From Elephas maximus indicus (Eukaryota > Chordata > Mammalia > Proboscidea > Elephantidae): a stretch of DNA of 64,000 nt. The stretch covers positions 63,016,532-63,080,531 of the forward strand of contig NC_064843.1 of assembly GCF_024166365.1 (NCBI RefSeq), in the 5' to 3' direction. The notes beneath the pieces are model-generated. The model searched no databases and was not told the DNA's origin. It saw only the letters and a list, made by a program, of their open reading frames with translations. Below are positions 22,647 to 35,210 of this stretch, one piece after another (positions within the stretch are counted from its first letter, which is position 1; the number at the start of each line of letters is the position of its first letter). A program made the position numbers and the translations under genes.

Positions 22647-25600
22647 TTATAAATGTTTCACAGGTTCCTCACTGTCCTTTATTGATGTGTAGCATTCCAT
22701 TCTGTGAATATACCATAATTTATTTATCCATTCATCCGTTGATGGGCACCTTGGTTGCTTCCAATTTTTTGCTATTGTAAACAGTGCTGCAGTAAACATG
22801 GGAGTGCTTATACCTGTTTGTGTAAAGGCTCTTATTTCTCTAGGATATATTCCAAGGAGTGGGATTGCTGGATCGTATGGTAGTTCTAGTTCTACCTTTA
22901 AAAAAAAAAAAAAAAGCACCAAATCAATTTCCAAAGTGTTTGTACCATCTTACATTCCCACCAGCAGTGTAGACGTGTTCCAGTCTCTCCACGGCCTCTC
23001 CAACATTTATTATTCTGTGTTTTTTGGACTAATGCCAGCCTTGTTGGAGTGAGATGGAATCTCATTGTAGTTTTGATCTGCATTTCTCTAATGGCTAATG
23101 ATTATGAACATTTCCTCATATATCTGTTAGCTACCCGAATGTCTTCTTTAGTGAAGTGTCCGTTCATATCTTTTGCCCATTTTTTAATTGGGTTATTGTC
23201 TTTTCGCAGTATCATGTAGATTTTAGAGATTAAGTACTGATCAGAAATGTCATAGCTAAAAACTTTTTCCCAGTCTGTAGATAGTCTTTTTACTCTTTTG
23301 GTGAAGTCTTTGGATGAGCATAGGTGTTTGATTTTTAGGAGCTCCCAGTTATCTAGTTTTTCTTCTATATCCTTTAAAATGTTTTGTATACTGTTTATGC
23401 CATGTATTAGGGCTCCTAACATTGTCCCTATTTTTTCTTCCATGATCTTTATTGTTTTAGCTTTTATATTTAGGTCTTTGATCCATTTTGAGTTCGTTTT
23501 TGTGCATGGAGTGAGGTATGGGTCTTGTTTCATTTTTTTGCAGATGAATATCCAGTTCTGCCAGCACCATTTGTTAAAAAGACTGTCTTTTCCCCATTTA
23601 ACTGTTTTGGGGCCTTTGTCAAATATCAACTGCTTCTAAGTTGATGGATTCTCAATTTTGTTCCTTCAGTCTATGTATCTGTTGTTGTACCAGTACCAGG
23701 CTGTTTGACTACTGTGGCGGTAGAATAGGTTTTAAAGTCAGATATAGTAAGGCCTCCCACTTTGTTCTTGTTCAGTAATGCCTTATTTACCCGGGACCTC
23801 TTTCCCATTGATAGGAAGTTGGTGATTTGTTTCTCCATCTCATTAAAGAATGTTGTTGGGATTTGGATCGGAGTTGCATTAAATGTATAGATCGCTTTTG
23901 GTAGAATAGACATTTTTATAATGTTAAGTCTTCCTATCCACCAGAAGGTATGTTTTTCCACTTACGTAAGTCTCTTTTGGTTTCTTGCAGAAGTGCCCTG
24001 TGGTTTTCTTTGTATAAATCTTTTACATCTCCGGTAAGATTTATTCCTAAGTATTTTATCTTCTTGGGGGCTATTGTAAATGGCATTGATTTGGTGATTT
24101 CCTCTTCTATGTTCTTTTTGTTGGTGTAGAGGAATCCTACTGATGTTTGTATGTTTATCTTATATCCCGATACTCTGCTGAACTCTTCTATTAGTTTCAG
24201 TAGTTTTCTGGAGGATTCCTTAGGGTTTTCTGTGTATAAGATCATGTCATCTGCAAATAGAGATACTTTTACTTCTTCCTTGCCAATCTGGATGCCCTTT
24301 GTTTCTTTATCTAGGCTAATTGTTCTGGCTAGGACTTCCAGCACAATGTTGAATAAGAGCGGTGATAAAGGGCATCCTTGTCTGGTTCCCGATCTCAATG
24401 GGAGTGTTTTCAGGCTGTCTCCATTTAGGGTGATGTTGGCTGTTGGCTTTGTATAAATGCCCTTTATTATTTTGAGGAATTTTCCTTCTATTCCTATTTT
24501 GCTGAGAGTTTTTATCATGAATGAGTGTTGAATTTTGTCCAATGCCTTTTCTGCATCAATTGATAAAATCATGTGATTCTTGTCTTTTGATTTATTTATG
24601 TGGTGGATTACATTCATTGTTTTTCTAATATTGAACCATCCCTGCATACCTGGTATGAATCCCACTTGGTCATGGGGAATTATTTTTTTGATATGTTGTT
24701 GAATTCTATTGGCTAGAATTTTGTTGAGGATTTTTGCATCTACAGTCATGAGGAATATAGGTCTATAATTTTCTTCACTTGTGCTGTCTTTACCTGGTTT
24801 TGGTATCAGGTATATGGAGGCTTCATAGAATGAGTTTGGTAGTATTCCGTCCTTTTCTATGCTCTGAAATACCTTTAGTAGTAGTGGTGTTAACTCTTGT
24901 TTGAATGTTCAGTAGAACTCTGCAGTGAAGCCTTCTGTCTCGACCAGGGCCTTTTTTTGTTGTTGTTGGGAGTTTTTTGATTACCTTTTCAATCTCTTTG
25001 TTTGTTATGGGCCTATTTAGTTGTTCTACCTCTGTTTGTGTTAGTTTAGGTAGGTAGTGTGTTTCTAGGAATTCATCCATTTCTTCTAGGTTTTCAAATT
25101 TGTTAGAGTACAATTTTTCATACTAATCTGATATGATTCTTTTAATTTCAGTTGGGTCTGTTGTAATATCGTCCATCTCATCTCTTATTCGGGTTATTTG
25201 CTTCCTCTCCCGTTTTTCTTTTGTCAGTTTGGCCAGTGGTTTATCAATTTTGTTGATTTTTTCAGAGAACCAGCTTTTGGTCTTGTTAATTGTTTCAATT
25301 GTTTTTCTGTTTCATTTAGTTCAGCTCTAATTTTTATTATTTGTTTTCTTCTGGTGCCTGTGGGTTTCTTTTGTTGCTCTCTATTTGTTCAAGTTGTAGG
25401 TATAATTCTTTGAGTTTGGCCCTTTCTTCTTTTTGGATGTGTGCATTTATTGATATAAATTGGCCTCCAAGCACTATTTTTGCCGTGTCCGAGAGGCTCT
25501 GATAGGAAGTGTTTTCATTGTCATTGGATCCTATGAATTTCTTTATTCTATCCTCAATGTCTTCTATAATCCAGTCTTTTTTTGGGCAGGGTATTGTTTA

Positions 25601-26300
25601 GTTTCCAAATGTTTGATTTCTTGTCCTTGCTTTTCCCATTATTGATTTCCACTTTTATGGCCTATGGTCAGAGAAGATGGTGTGTAATATTTCAGTGTTT
25701 TTGGTTCTGCTAAGGCTTGCTTTATGACCTAATATGTGGTCTATCTAGGGAATGTTCCATGTGCACTAGAAAAGAAAGTATACTTGGTTGCTGTTGGGTG
25801 GAGTGTTCTGTGTATGTCTGTAAGGTCAAGTTGCTTGATTGTGGCATTTAGATCTTCTGTGTCTTTATTGAGCTGCTTTCTGGATGTCCTGTCCTTCACC
25901 GAAAGTGGTGTGTTGAGGTCTCCACTATTATTGTGGAGCTGTCCTTCTCACTTTTCAGTGCTGATAGAGTTCGTTTTATGTATCTTGCAACCCTGTCATT
26001 GGTTGCACAAATATTTGATATGGTTATATCTTCTTGGTGTATTGTCCTTTTAATCATTATATAGTGTCGTTCCTTATCCTTTGTGATGGATTTAACTTTA
26101 AAGTCAGTTTTGTCAGAAATTAATATTGCCACTCCTGCTGTTTTTTGATTTTTGTTTGCTTGATATATTTTTTTCCATCATTTGAGTTTAAGTTTGTGTC
26201 CCTAATTCTAAGGTTTGTTTTTTGTAGGCAGCATATAGACGGATCTTGTTTTTTAATCCATTCTGCCACTCTGTCTCTTTGTTGGTGCATTTAGTCTGTT
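22647..26300 (-). pseudogene. L1 ORF2 remnant (endonuclease and reverse transcriptase), disrupted
   Basis: Read on the minus strand, endonuclease-like peptide (25896-26132), reverse-transcriptase peptide with the FADD catalytic box (23934-24749) and the C-terminal region (23671-23961, 23102-23629, 22647-22934) appear in the expected order but in different frames separated by stops. Both ends are approximate. There is no gene use beyond the transposon. Confidence 0.85.
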
Positions 26301-27799
26301 TACATTCTGGGTAATTTTGGATAGGTATGAATTTAGTGCTGTCATTTTGATGACTTTTTTCATGTGTTGTTGACAGTTTCTTTTTCCCACTTAATTTTAT
26401 ATGCTTAGTGGATTATCTTTATATATTGTTCTTTTCTCATATTTGTTGTTGTTGATTTTGTTTCTGCAGAGTCTCTATTTTTTTCTTGTATTTTATTTTG
26501 AGAAGTAGGATAGTTTGTCTCCTTTGTGGTTACCTTATTATTTACCCCTATTTTTCTAAATTTAAACACAACTTTTTTTTCTTTGTATCATCATATCTAC
26601 CTCTCTATATGGAAGGTGTATGATTACATTTCTTAGTCCCTCTTTATTATTTTCATGTTGTCTTCTTTTATATAAGAACATCGCTGTTAGCTTGTTTTGA
26701 GCTTTTTTTTTTTTTTTTAAATAATATTGCTTTGTTTTTTTGGATTTCCCTGTCTCGGTTGACTTCTGGTTGCTCTGCCCAGTGTTCTAGTCTGGGTTGA
26801 TACCTGATATGATTGATTTTCTAACTAAAGAACTCCATTTAATATTTGTTGTAGTTTTGGTTTGGTTTTTACGAATTCCCTATATTTCTTTTTATCTGGA
26901 AATGTCTTTATTTCACCTTCATATTTCAGAGGCAGTTTTGCTGGATATATGATTCTTGGCAGGCAATTTTTTAAATATGTCATCCCATTGCCTGCTTGCC
27001 TGCATGGTTATTGCTGAGTAGTCCAAGCTTATTCTTATTGGCTCTCCAGTGTAGATGACTTTTCATTTATCCCTCACTGTTCTTATAATTCTCTCTTTAT
27101 CTTCGGTTTTGGCAAGTTTGATTATAATATGTCTTGGTGACTTTATTTTAAGATCTACCTTATGTGGAGTTCGATGAGCATCTTGGATAGATATCTTCTC
27201 ATCTTTCAATATCAGGGAAGTTTTCTGCCAACAATTCTCTCTGTATTTTCTGTTATCCCTCCCTGATCTGGTACTCCCATCACTCGTAGGTTATTTCTCT
27301 TGATAGAGTCCCACATGATTCTTAAGGTTTCTTCATTTTTTTTAATTCCTTTATCTGATTTTTCGTCAAATATATTAGTGCCAAGTGATTTATCTTCAAG
27401 TTCAGAAATTCTAGCTTCTACTTGCTCAGTTCTGCTCCTCTGACTTTCTATGGCGTTGTCTACGTATGTAATTTTATTGATGATCTTTTGAATTTCTGAT
27501 TATTGTCTGTCTGTGGATTTTTCCAGTTTATTAAACTTTTCATTATGTTCCTGAATAATCTTTCTAATTCCTTCAGTTGCTTTTTCTGTGTGTTCCTTGG
27601 CTTGTTCTGCGTATTGCCTCATTTCCTTCCTGATGTCTTGAAGGGTTCTGTATATTAAACTTTTGTATTCTGGCTCTGGTAATTCTAGGAATGTACTTTC
27701 ATCTAGAAGATCCCTGGATTCTTTGTTTTGAGAGCCTGTTGAGGTGATCGTGGTCTGTTTCTTTATGTGACTTGATATTGACTGTTGTTTCCAAGCCAT
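26300..27799 (-). pseudogene. L1 ORF1 remnant
   Basis: The minus-strand frame at 27500-27799 begins MAWKQQSISSHIKKQ and is rich in Glu, Lys and Gln with heptad-like spacing, as in the N-terminal coiled coil of ORF1p. The remainder down to ORF2 has only short broken frames. The lower boundary is approximate. Confidence 0.6.
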
Positions 27800-29045
27800 C
27801 TATAAGTTATTAGTTTATGCTTGCTTACTGTGTCGTAGTTGCTTTGTTTTGTTTTGGTGTACCCCTATGAGTTGCTTGAGTGAGCTAGTTTGATAATTTT
27901 CGACTTTGGAGCTCTGACGTCCTGTCCCCAGATGGCTAGAGTTGTTATCAGGTATTTCAATTTAGGAGTCCATTCAGTTTTCTTGTATGAATTCAGCTCA
28001 GGTTTCCAGGAAGCTGATCATCAAGTGTGTGGTACAGGCTCTGTCCTACAGTTAGAGGGGCAGGGGTGATTGGCATATATACCGGTATCTGATTGCAGCA
28101 GGGGGTCACACTCTGAATAAGGCAGGGGCCTGTGAACCGACCCCCGAGTGTCTCTGAGGAAAGTGCGTCCCTGTTCCCTAGAGCATGCAGGTGGGTGGGT
28201 TCTGCAGACGGACCATGGGCACCCAAAGTTTTTGGCTGTAAGGACTGGGAGGTACCAGTTATCTTTGGACCACTGTCACAGGTGGCTGGGTGACCTGAGT
28301 GGAGCTACCAGTCCTTAGGTCCCTGATGTGGGTAGATGAGGACCTTGTTTAATAGGCAAAGCAATGTCAAACATCAAACACCCACCTCTCCACCACACAG
28401 CTGAAACCATTGGAGTCTGCCAGCAAGGGCCTATTCTCCCGAAATAGGCCAACACAGGTCCATGCTGAAGGGAAAGGTGCTCAGCGTCCACGGATGGTTT
28501 ATGCCTGGACAGGAGCTGGTTCTGTCCTGAACTCCTCCGGTTAGTGAACCTAGCAAATTGTCTTTTCCCCCAGTTGCAAATTTTTTCCTTCCTCAAGGCC
28601 GGGAGGATGGCTTTAGGTGCTCAACAGTGGCTAACGCAGGCCCAGGGAATTCAGCTGCTGAAGCCGGCTTGGGGGTGGGGGGTGTGGGGAGCCTGGTAGA
28701 ATATACTCAAGTACTTAGCTTTTGCCGAGAGTGCCCTTCTTCTCAGCTTCTGGAGGTGTGAGCAGGCTATGTGGCTGGCTGCGGCTGAACACTAGTACCA
28801 GCCCACCGCTGCGGCTGCTTCGGGAATGGTGCCGAAGGGCTCCCCGCGATTCAGTTCTGGTAACTCCTCTCCACTTCTGAACGGTCTCTTCCTCCCCCTG
28901 CCCCTCAGTTTGTTTTCTAAGCTTGCCTTTGAAGCTCGGTTCCCAGCTTGTCATAAATATACTCGTTTCACTTTTTTTGGGTCTTTGTTGTAAAGAGGGC
29001 TCACCGGAAACATCTGTGTTTTCCGCCATCTTGGCTCTGCCTCTC
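27800..29045 (-). promoter_or_regulatory. L1 5' UTR / internal promoter region
   Basis: A GC-richer segment with scattered CpG precedes ORF1 and ends at the canonical L1 start (CCGCCATCTTGGCTC on the + strand). Promoter activity today is unknown. Confidence 0.6.
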
Positions 29046-29053
29046 AAATTCTT

Positions 29054-30703
29054 AAGAGTTTTAAAGCAAGTGAAGTTTTTATTTCCTAAAAGTGGCTCAT
29101 TATCATGGCCATTCCTCCAGAATTTAAGACTGTAACACCGGATCAGCTCAGTTAAGGTAATTCTGTGGGGTGGAAACAAAATAATATGGTCCTGATATGT
29201 AGTCTTCTGATAGTCCAGGAATGAAGCACATACTTTTCAAGGAAGACTTCATAAAAGCCATGATATTGAAGGACAATCTAGTTATGAGAAAGTTCTTATA
29301 CTGAGGCTATACATATATCACCCATAATTTGCAGGTATTGAGCCTAGTTCAGTCCTTTGTTACCAAACTGTAAGACTAGTCACTTTTCATAAAGCTCTCT
29401 AAATACATGAAGGTTTATATCATTCAACTTTTATTTTCTTCTTTCCATACAAAAAATCTCCCAGAACAAAGAGGTCTGGAATGAACATATGCATTTATCA
29501 AGAGACTTCTACATGCTTAAGAGTATTCTGGGTGCCTTAGCAAATTGGGGAAGCAGCTCCTCTTCTGCTACCAGAGAAAACAGACTTACTCCTGGCATCT
29601 TATCTCAACCTTGGAACAGCACTTTTAAAGCATGTGTATGTGTGTCTATGTATGTATGCCTGTGGGAAAAATATATCAAAGAAAACGGACGCCAGGTTCT
29701 AAACAGTTGAGTTACTAGTGACATTTTCAGAACAGATGCTATTGTAAAGTGGAGAATATTAGGGTAAAATTTTAAAAACCACTAACATTCATTGATCTTT
29801 TACTAACGTGCTAGGCACTTTCATGAGGTTTTTGTACATAGGTACAGTAGAAGAGAGCTTAGAGTGTTACCGACATGGACAGTGAATTCAAGTGAACAAA
29901 TATTCCTATCGAAGTGGAAAAGAGATCTCCAGGAAAATTGTTGATGACTACTTTCTTGCCTTGCTGCAAGGTTGATAGATCAGGATTTATAGCATCTTTG
30001 AGCAGCCATTGTTAATGAGTCTATTTTTACAATGTCAGGCCATTTTAATGGTTTACCTCGGCAAAGTTTACAAACTTATTAGTCAACTGGATGTTTGTTT
30101 TGTATGCATTTTCTTTATAAGAACAGCAGAAAGTTTGGGCGTTTCAAGTGTCTGTAAGTAGAGCTAATGGAGCAGTGATTTAAAAAAAGGTGTTTCTTCC
30201 TTAAGTTATTACAATAATAAAGTAATTTCCTTAGGAAGAAATAACAATATAATTTATCAGGTTATAGCGAATTGTAAATATCTTATTTTTGGTCATGGGT
30301 ATTAATTATTGATATCAGCTCAATATTATTAAAATTACAGAAGTAATAAATAGAAGCTTGTTGCAAAACAATTCCAGTAATATGGAAATACATAGAGTAT
30401 TGCAATCCAGTGGGAAAATTGTGAGCCACATATGTAATTGAAATTTTTTTAGTGGACACATTAAATAAAGTAAAAAGTGGGTGAAATTAATTTTAATAAT
30501 ATATTTTATTTAACCCAACATGTCCAAAATAGTCTTTTAGTATATAGTTAACAACAAACTGTTAAGGAATATACTTTACATTCTTTTTTGCATTAAGTCT
30601 TTGTAATTTTACATTTACTACACATCTCAGTTTGGACTAGTCACATTTCAAATGCTGAGTAAGGATTTGTAGCTCATGGCTATTGAGCAGTGTATTTCCA
30701 GAG
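29054..30703. other. Unique AT-rich sequence
   Basis: No recognisable gene or young repeat. Short frames such as 29489-29710 lack any domain. Confidence 0.5.
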
Positions 30704-31028
30704 CAGGGTTCGGGGTACTATGGCCTGCAGGCCAGATCTGACCTGCCACTTACTTTTGTATGGCCCATGAATAAAGAAGGTTTTTACATTTTGAAATGAT
30801 TGAAAAAAAATCAAATGAATAATACTATTTTATGACATGAAAATTACATGAAATTCAAATTTCAGTGTTTATAAATAAAGTTTTTTTGGGCACAGTCATG
30901 CTCATTTGTCTGTATCTGATTTCATGCTATAGCAGCAAAGTTGAGTCATTGCCACAGAGACCGTATGGCCAACAAGGCTGAAATATTCATCCACTGGCCC
31001 ATTGCATAAAATGTTTTTAGACTTTTGC
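30704..31028 (+). mobile_element. Non-autonomous hAT-like (Charlie-type) DNA transposon, old
   Basis: Starts CAGGGTTCGGGGTACTATGG and continues with GCCTGCAGGCCAGATCTG, ATAAATAAAGTTTTTTTGGG and ACAGAGACCGTATGGCC, the diagnostic body of a widespread mammalian hAT element. The right end is decayed. The exact family name is not certain. Confidence 0.65.
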
Positions 31029-31225
31029 TAGTGTGAAAATCACCTGTACACACACCCAAGTCACCACCTGTCTCCAGAAATAATCATTATTAAGGGTTTT
31101 CTATGAGATTTTCCATACCTGTTGTTCTATGTTTGTCTATGTAAATATACATATTTTCTAAAATTTTATTTCTTTATGAATCTAGGACATATATTCACAC
31201 AGGGTTCTACATATGTATATACACA

Positions 31226-31410
31226 CAGTAAAACCTGCAAAAGCCAGAACCTGTGTAAGGCAAAAACCTGTCAGCAAAGGGAAACAAATATCTACCACTA
31301 AAATGAGCAGTAGAAAAGTGGTAAGACTGCACCCTATCAAAGGAGGAAAATTTCCAAGACCCGAAAAAATAAGCAGCCTCATTGAGGTCCTTCTCTCACA
31401 GGTTTCACTG
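31226..31410. mobile_element. Short DNA transposon with terminal inverted repeats
   Basis: CAGTAAAACCTG at the left and CAGGTTTCACTG at the right form near-perfect inverted ends (one mismatch), with a TA after the right end. The frame at 31213-31455 across it has no domain. Likely Tigger/mariner-type. Confidence 0.6.
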
Positions 31411-31781
31411 TACAGTGGTATTATTACATGCATATTCTATGATTTTTCTTCTTAGCAATATTTTATGTCACTTTCCACATCAGTACCTATACATATGTTC
31501 CTTGTCAGTACAAATGTGTTTTCATGGTAGTACATACATATTTTCATCATTTTTTTATAATGGTCACATAGTAGTCCATAATATGGCTTTACCGTAAGTT
31601 AGTTAACCGATCCCCTATTAATATTTAGGTTGCTTTTTTTCCTGTTAACTAACCGGGTTTCAGTGAATATACATACAGATCCTTGTGTTCTGTTACAAAC
31701 AAACATATCTGTTGGATAGGTTCCTAGAAGTAAAATTAGTAGGTCAAAGGGTAAGTGCATTTTTATACAGTTTGGTGGTGG
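31411..31781. other. AT-rich sequence, possible old L1 fragment
   Basis: The part from about 31560 resembles L1 3'-UTR-type sequence (TAGTCCATAATATGGC, CAGTGAATATACATACAG), but it is too decayed to delimit. Confidence 0.35.
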
Positions 31782-31909
31782 CTGTTGGTTGCCAGTGAGT
31801 TGATTCCAACTCAGGGCGACCCCATGTATGCAGAGTAGAACTACTCCATAGATTTTTTAAACTGTCACCTTTCAGCTAGTAGTTGAGCACTTAACCATTT
31901 ACATCACCT
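31782..31909 (-). repeat. AfroSINE-like fragment, minus orientation
   Basis: GGTTGCCAGTGAGTTGATTC and CGACCCCATGTATGCAGAG are the shared SINE/RTE 3' end in reverse; the head (AGTTGAGCACTTAACCATT) is diverged. Confidence 0.7.
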
Positions 31910-31916
31910 ATGCAAA

Positions 31917-32082
31917 AACCAAAAAAACAAACCCATTGCAGTTGAGTTGATTCCAACTCATAACGACCTCATAGGACAGAGTAGGACTGCCCCATAGAGT
32001 TTCCAAGGAGTGGCTGGTAGATTGAACTGCCGACCTTGTGGTTAGCAGCTGTAACTCTTAACCACTGTGCTACCAGGGCTCT
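31917..32082 (-). repeat. AfroSINE, minus orientation
   Basis: An A-rich tail (CAAAAAAACAAACCCATTGC) is followed by AGTTGAGTTGATTCCAACTC, GAGTTTCCAAGGAGTGGC and the 5' end CTACCAGGGCTCT. It lies next to the preceding SINE fragment. Confidence 0.88.
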
Positions 32083-32410
32083 TTGCACCACCTAGAAGTT
32101 GTCAGTTTGCCTCCAAATAGGCTGTATTGATTTACACGTCAGCAGTGTTTTTTTTTTTTTTTTTAGTGTGTTATGTACCCTTTTCTCCCCACATCTCTCA
32201 TTCACACTAGATATTCGTTAACATTTTTTTATCTGTCTAGTTCAGTCTTATATAAGTACTTTAGTATCTTGTAATATTCTCCTAAAAAAGCACTTTGTGC
32301 TCATTTAAAAAAAAACAAAAATAAAAGAAAATTAACCAAGAAATACATAACACATGAAAGGAATGTCCTCTGAAATAACATCCAGGAATAACCACCCTTA
32401 AATAAATATT

Positions 32411-32577
32411 AGGAAACCCTGATGGCATAGTGGTTAAGAGCTACAGATCCTAACCAAAAGGTTGGCAGTTCGAAACTACCAGGTGCTCCTTGGAAACCCT
32501 ATGGGGCAGTTTTACTCTGTCCTTTAGGCTTGTTACGAGTCAGAATCAACTTGACTGCAGTGGGTTTGGGTTTTTAA
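32411..32577 (+). repeat. AfroSINE, plus orientation, with target duplication
   Basis: Starts AGGAAACCCTGATGGCATAG, contains CAGTTCGAAACTACC, and ends CAGTGGGTTTGGGTTTTT. AATAAATATT at 32401-32410 and AATAAATGTT at 32578-32587 form a 9-of-10 target duplication. Confidence 0.9.
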
Positions 32578-32590
32578 AATAAATGTTCAA

Positions 32591-32715
32591 GCGTATAGAT
32601 TTGTTCCAGTACTGTTTGGCTGCTAAACTAACAAATGAAGAATCTGTGTAGAGGTGGAATGCTTTTTTGCCCTTGGAGAAAACAGCTGCCTGAGTATGTG
32701 CTCTATCCATTCATT
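32591..32715. repeat. Local direct duplication, copy 1
   Basis: 125 bp nearly identical to 33460-33584 (offset 869 bp; the one difference I find is T at 32596 versus A at 33465). Not a recognised transposon. Confidence 0.9.
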
Positions 32716-33459
32716 TTCATCCTTGTTACTTTGAGAGGAGTATTGCATAGCAAAGAGCAATGATGCTTTAGAATTAGCTAAACCTCAGTTGAATCCCACT
32801 CTACCAAACTGTAAAACTTGTTGGTAAATTTTACTTAACCCTTCTGAATCTCAATTTTTTCGTTTGTAAGAATGGGAGGTTAGATTAAGTGAAAGCACAC
32901 TTCTCAGCAGTTCCATAAAATGTTAGCTTTATTTCTTCCTTTCTTTTGCTCTCACTCACTCCTTTATGTGAAAAACAAAGGACATATTTCCTAAAATACA
33001 ATGTTTTATTGCAGAGTTGGCAACCCGTTGTATGTCAAAGGAGCCATTTGAGAAGTGACTTTAGTATAGTAATGGATTTGGACGAGTGAAGAGAAACATT
33101 TCTTTGGGAGCTGATTCTTCTCATCATCCCATGTCACCTTCCTTTAAATTAACCTCCTCTAGACCTATGACATTTTAAAGCCAAAAAGTTGAATAATATT
33201 ATCCTCTTTGTTAGGAAAATATGAATCTTCAAGTATAAAGGAAGTACCTTTCTCTTACCCTTTTGGAATAAAATCAACTGGATAATCCTGGAATCAACCA
33301 AACAGAAAAACATTTAATGGATAGTTTGTCTTAGGACAATTCTATGCCAACGTAGGAAAACACGTTGAGGGTTATGTCCTGGAAACCCAAGATGGGGTCT
33401 CTAATATTTAACATATTGTGTGCTTCTTAAGGACACCTCTGTAACAAGCACAGTATTTC
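32716..33459. other. Unique sequence between the two direct copies
   Basis: No gene or repeat recognised in these 744 bp. Confidence 0.5.
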
Positions 33460-33584
33460 GCGTAAAGATTTGTTCCAGTACTGTTTGGCTGCTAAACTAA
33501 CAAATGAAGAATCTGTGTAGAGGTGGAATGCTTTTTTGCCCTTGGAGAAAACAGCTGCCTGAGTATGTGCTCTATCCATTCATT
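33460..33584. repeat. Local direct duplication, copy 2 (probable parent)
   Basis: This matches copy 1 at all but one position. Its right flank continues smoothly into an old interspersed repeat (CATTCATTCACTCATCCAGT), while copy 1 breaks off there, so this is probably the original. Confidence 0.88.
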
Positions 33585-33756
33585 CACTCATCCAGTAAGC
33601 ATTTGTGGGTCATATGCTAAGCACAGTGGTGTGGCTACAGAGGAGAAGACAGTCTGTCCCCAGTGAAGCCCCCTGGTAGGGCACGGAGTGGAACAGAAGA
33701 CAGACATTGGTGAACCAGTATTTGCAATTTAGTCTTAAAAGTACTATAATAGTTAT
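33585..33756. repeat. Old mammalian interspersed repeat, left part
   Basis: Sequence such as CATTCACTCATCCAGTAAGC followed by GCTAAGCACAGTGGTG resembles a widespread ancient mammalian repeat that resumes after the RTE insertion at 34644. The family is not assigned. Confidence 0.4.
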
Positions 33757-34632
33757 ACCTATTCAGCCTGTATGCTGAGCAAATAATCCAAGAAGCTGGA
33801 CTATATGAAGAAGAATGGGGCATCAGCATTGGAGGAAGACTCATTAACAACCTGCATTATGCAGATGGCACCACCTTGCTTGCTGAAAGTGAAGAGGACT
33901 TGAAGCACTTACTAATGAAGATCAAAGACCACAGCCTTCAGTATGGATTGTACCTCAACATAAAGAAAAAAATCCTCACAACTGGACCAATGAGCAGCTT
34001 CATGATAAACAGGGAAAAGATTGAAGTTGTCAAGGATTTCATTTTACTTGGATCCACAATCACCAGCCATGGAAGCAGCAGTCAAGAAATCAAAAGACGC
34101 ATTGCATTGGGAAAATCTGCTGCAAAGGACCTCTTCAAAGTGTTGAAGAGCAAAGATGTCACCTTGAAGACTAAGGTGTGCCTGACCCAAGCCATGGTAT
34201 TTTCAATTGCATCATATGCATGTGAAAGCTGGACAATGAGTAAGGATGACTGAAGAAGAGTTGACGCCTTTGAATTGTGGCGTTGGCAAACAATACTGAA
34301 TATACCATGGACTGCCAAAAGAACGAACAAATCTGTCTCAGAAGAAGTAACGACCAAAATGCTCCTTAGAAGCAAGAGTGGTGAGACTGTGTCTTACATA
34401 CCTTGGACATGTTGTCAGGAGGGATCAGTCCTTGGAGGACATCACGCTTGGCAGAGTACAGGGTCAGCAGAAAAGAGGAAGACCCTGAACGAGGTGGATT
34501 GCACAGTGGCTGCAACAATGAGCTCAAGCATAACAACGATTGAGAGGATGGCTCAGGACCACGAAGTGTTTTGTTCTGTTGTGCATAGGGTTGCTATGAG
34601 TCGGAACCAACTCCACGGCACCTAACAACATC
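33757..34632 (+). mobile_element. RTE LINE, 5'-truncated, plus orientation, with perfect target duplication
   Basis: This is the 3' part of the reverse-transcriptase region. The catalytic YADD box reads YADG here, so the second Asp is lost. A fragmentary frame runs 33876-34253. It ends TCGGAACCAACTCCACGGCA plus CCTAACAACA. ATAATAGTTAT at 33746-33756 and 34633-34643 is an exact 11-bp target duplication. Confidence 0.92.
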
Positions 34633-34643
34633 ATAATAGTTAT

Positions 34644-35210
34644 GCGTGAAGGGCTGTGGAAATAAAAAGGAGGGGCTCCTAACTCAGTCCGAGGAGAGGA
34701 AGTGTGGAGGACTGAGGAAGGTGAGCTGGCTAAAGTGAATTTGGGATGAATTTTATAGATTAGGGATTTGGTGGAGATGGTATTCCAGACAGAAGAGCAT
34801 GTGCAAAGGCACAGAAACAATTAAAGTCAATGACTATTTAGTGAATGTTTATCATGTACCAAACCTAGGAAAGCATGGAGTGTCTAGGAAATGGCAAGTT
34901 ATTACACATGACTGAAACATAGGGTACGAGTTGGGTATCAGTGGGAGGTGGGCCTGGAAAGTTAGGTAGAAGCCAGATAATAAAGAATCTTGTGTACCAT
35001 ACTAAATAATTTGGACATTATTCATAAAAGGCAACAAGACTGGATTTATGTTTTTGGGAAGTCATACTGGCATTAGTGTAGAGAATAAATTCAGGAATGC
35101 TAATGCTGGAGGCAGGGCACCCAGTTAGGAGGCTATTATAAAAATCCATGCCGGAAATGATGAGGGTTTGATACAAAACAGCAGCCACGGGGATGGAGAA
35201 AGGACAGGTA
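34644..35210. repeat. Old mammalian interspersed repeat, right part
   Basis: Features such as GGTATTCCAGACAGAAGAG, GTGCAAAGGCACAGAAAC and AGTTAGGAGGCTATTATAAA are typical of an ancient mammal-wide repeat. It continues from the part left of the RTE. Confidence 0.4.

Larger units (their letters stand above)
21598..29045 (-). mobile_element. Near-full-length LINE-1, minus orientation, inactive
   Basis: The element runs from a T-rich (poly-A complement) end and 3' UTR at 21598-22650, through ORF2, ORF1 remnants, to a GC-rich 5' UTR that starts on the minus strand with GAGCCAAGATGGCGGAAAAC. ORF2 is broken into several frames; the reverse-transcriptase fragment at 23934-24749 keeps FADDMILY, and an endonuclease fragment lies at 25896-26132. 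An 8-bp target duplication flanks it. At about 7.45 kb it is the usual size of a full mammalian L1. Frameshifts and stops throughout show that it cannot encode the proteins. Confidence 0.9.

Noticed and set aside
23934-24749. A functional reverse-transcriptase gene
   Set aside because: It is one frame of a broken L1 ORF2; the flanking parts are in other frames with stops.
33757-34632. Novel gene suggested by the 125-codon frame at 33876
   Set aside because: The peptide is the C-terminal half of RTE reverse transcriptase and the copy has target duplications.
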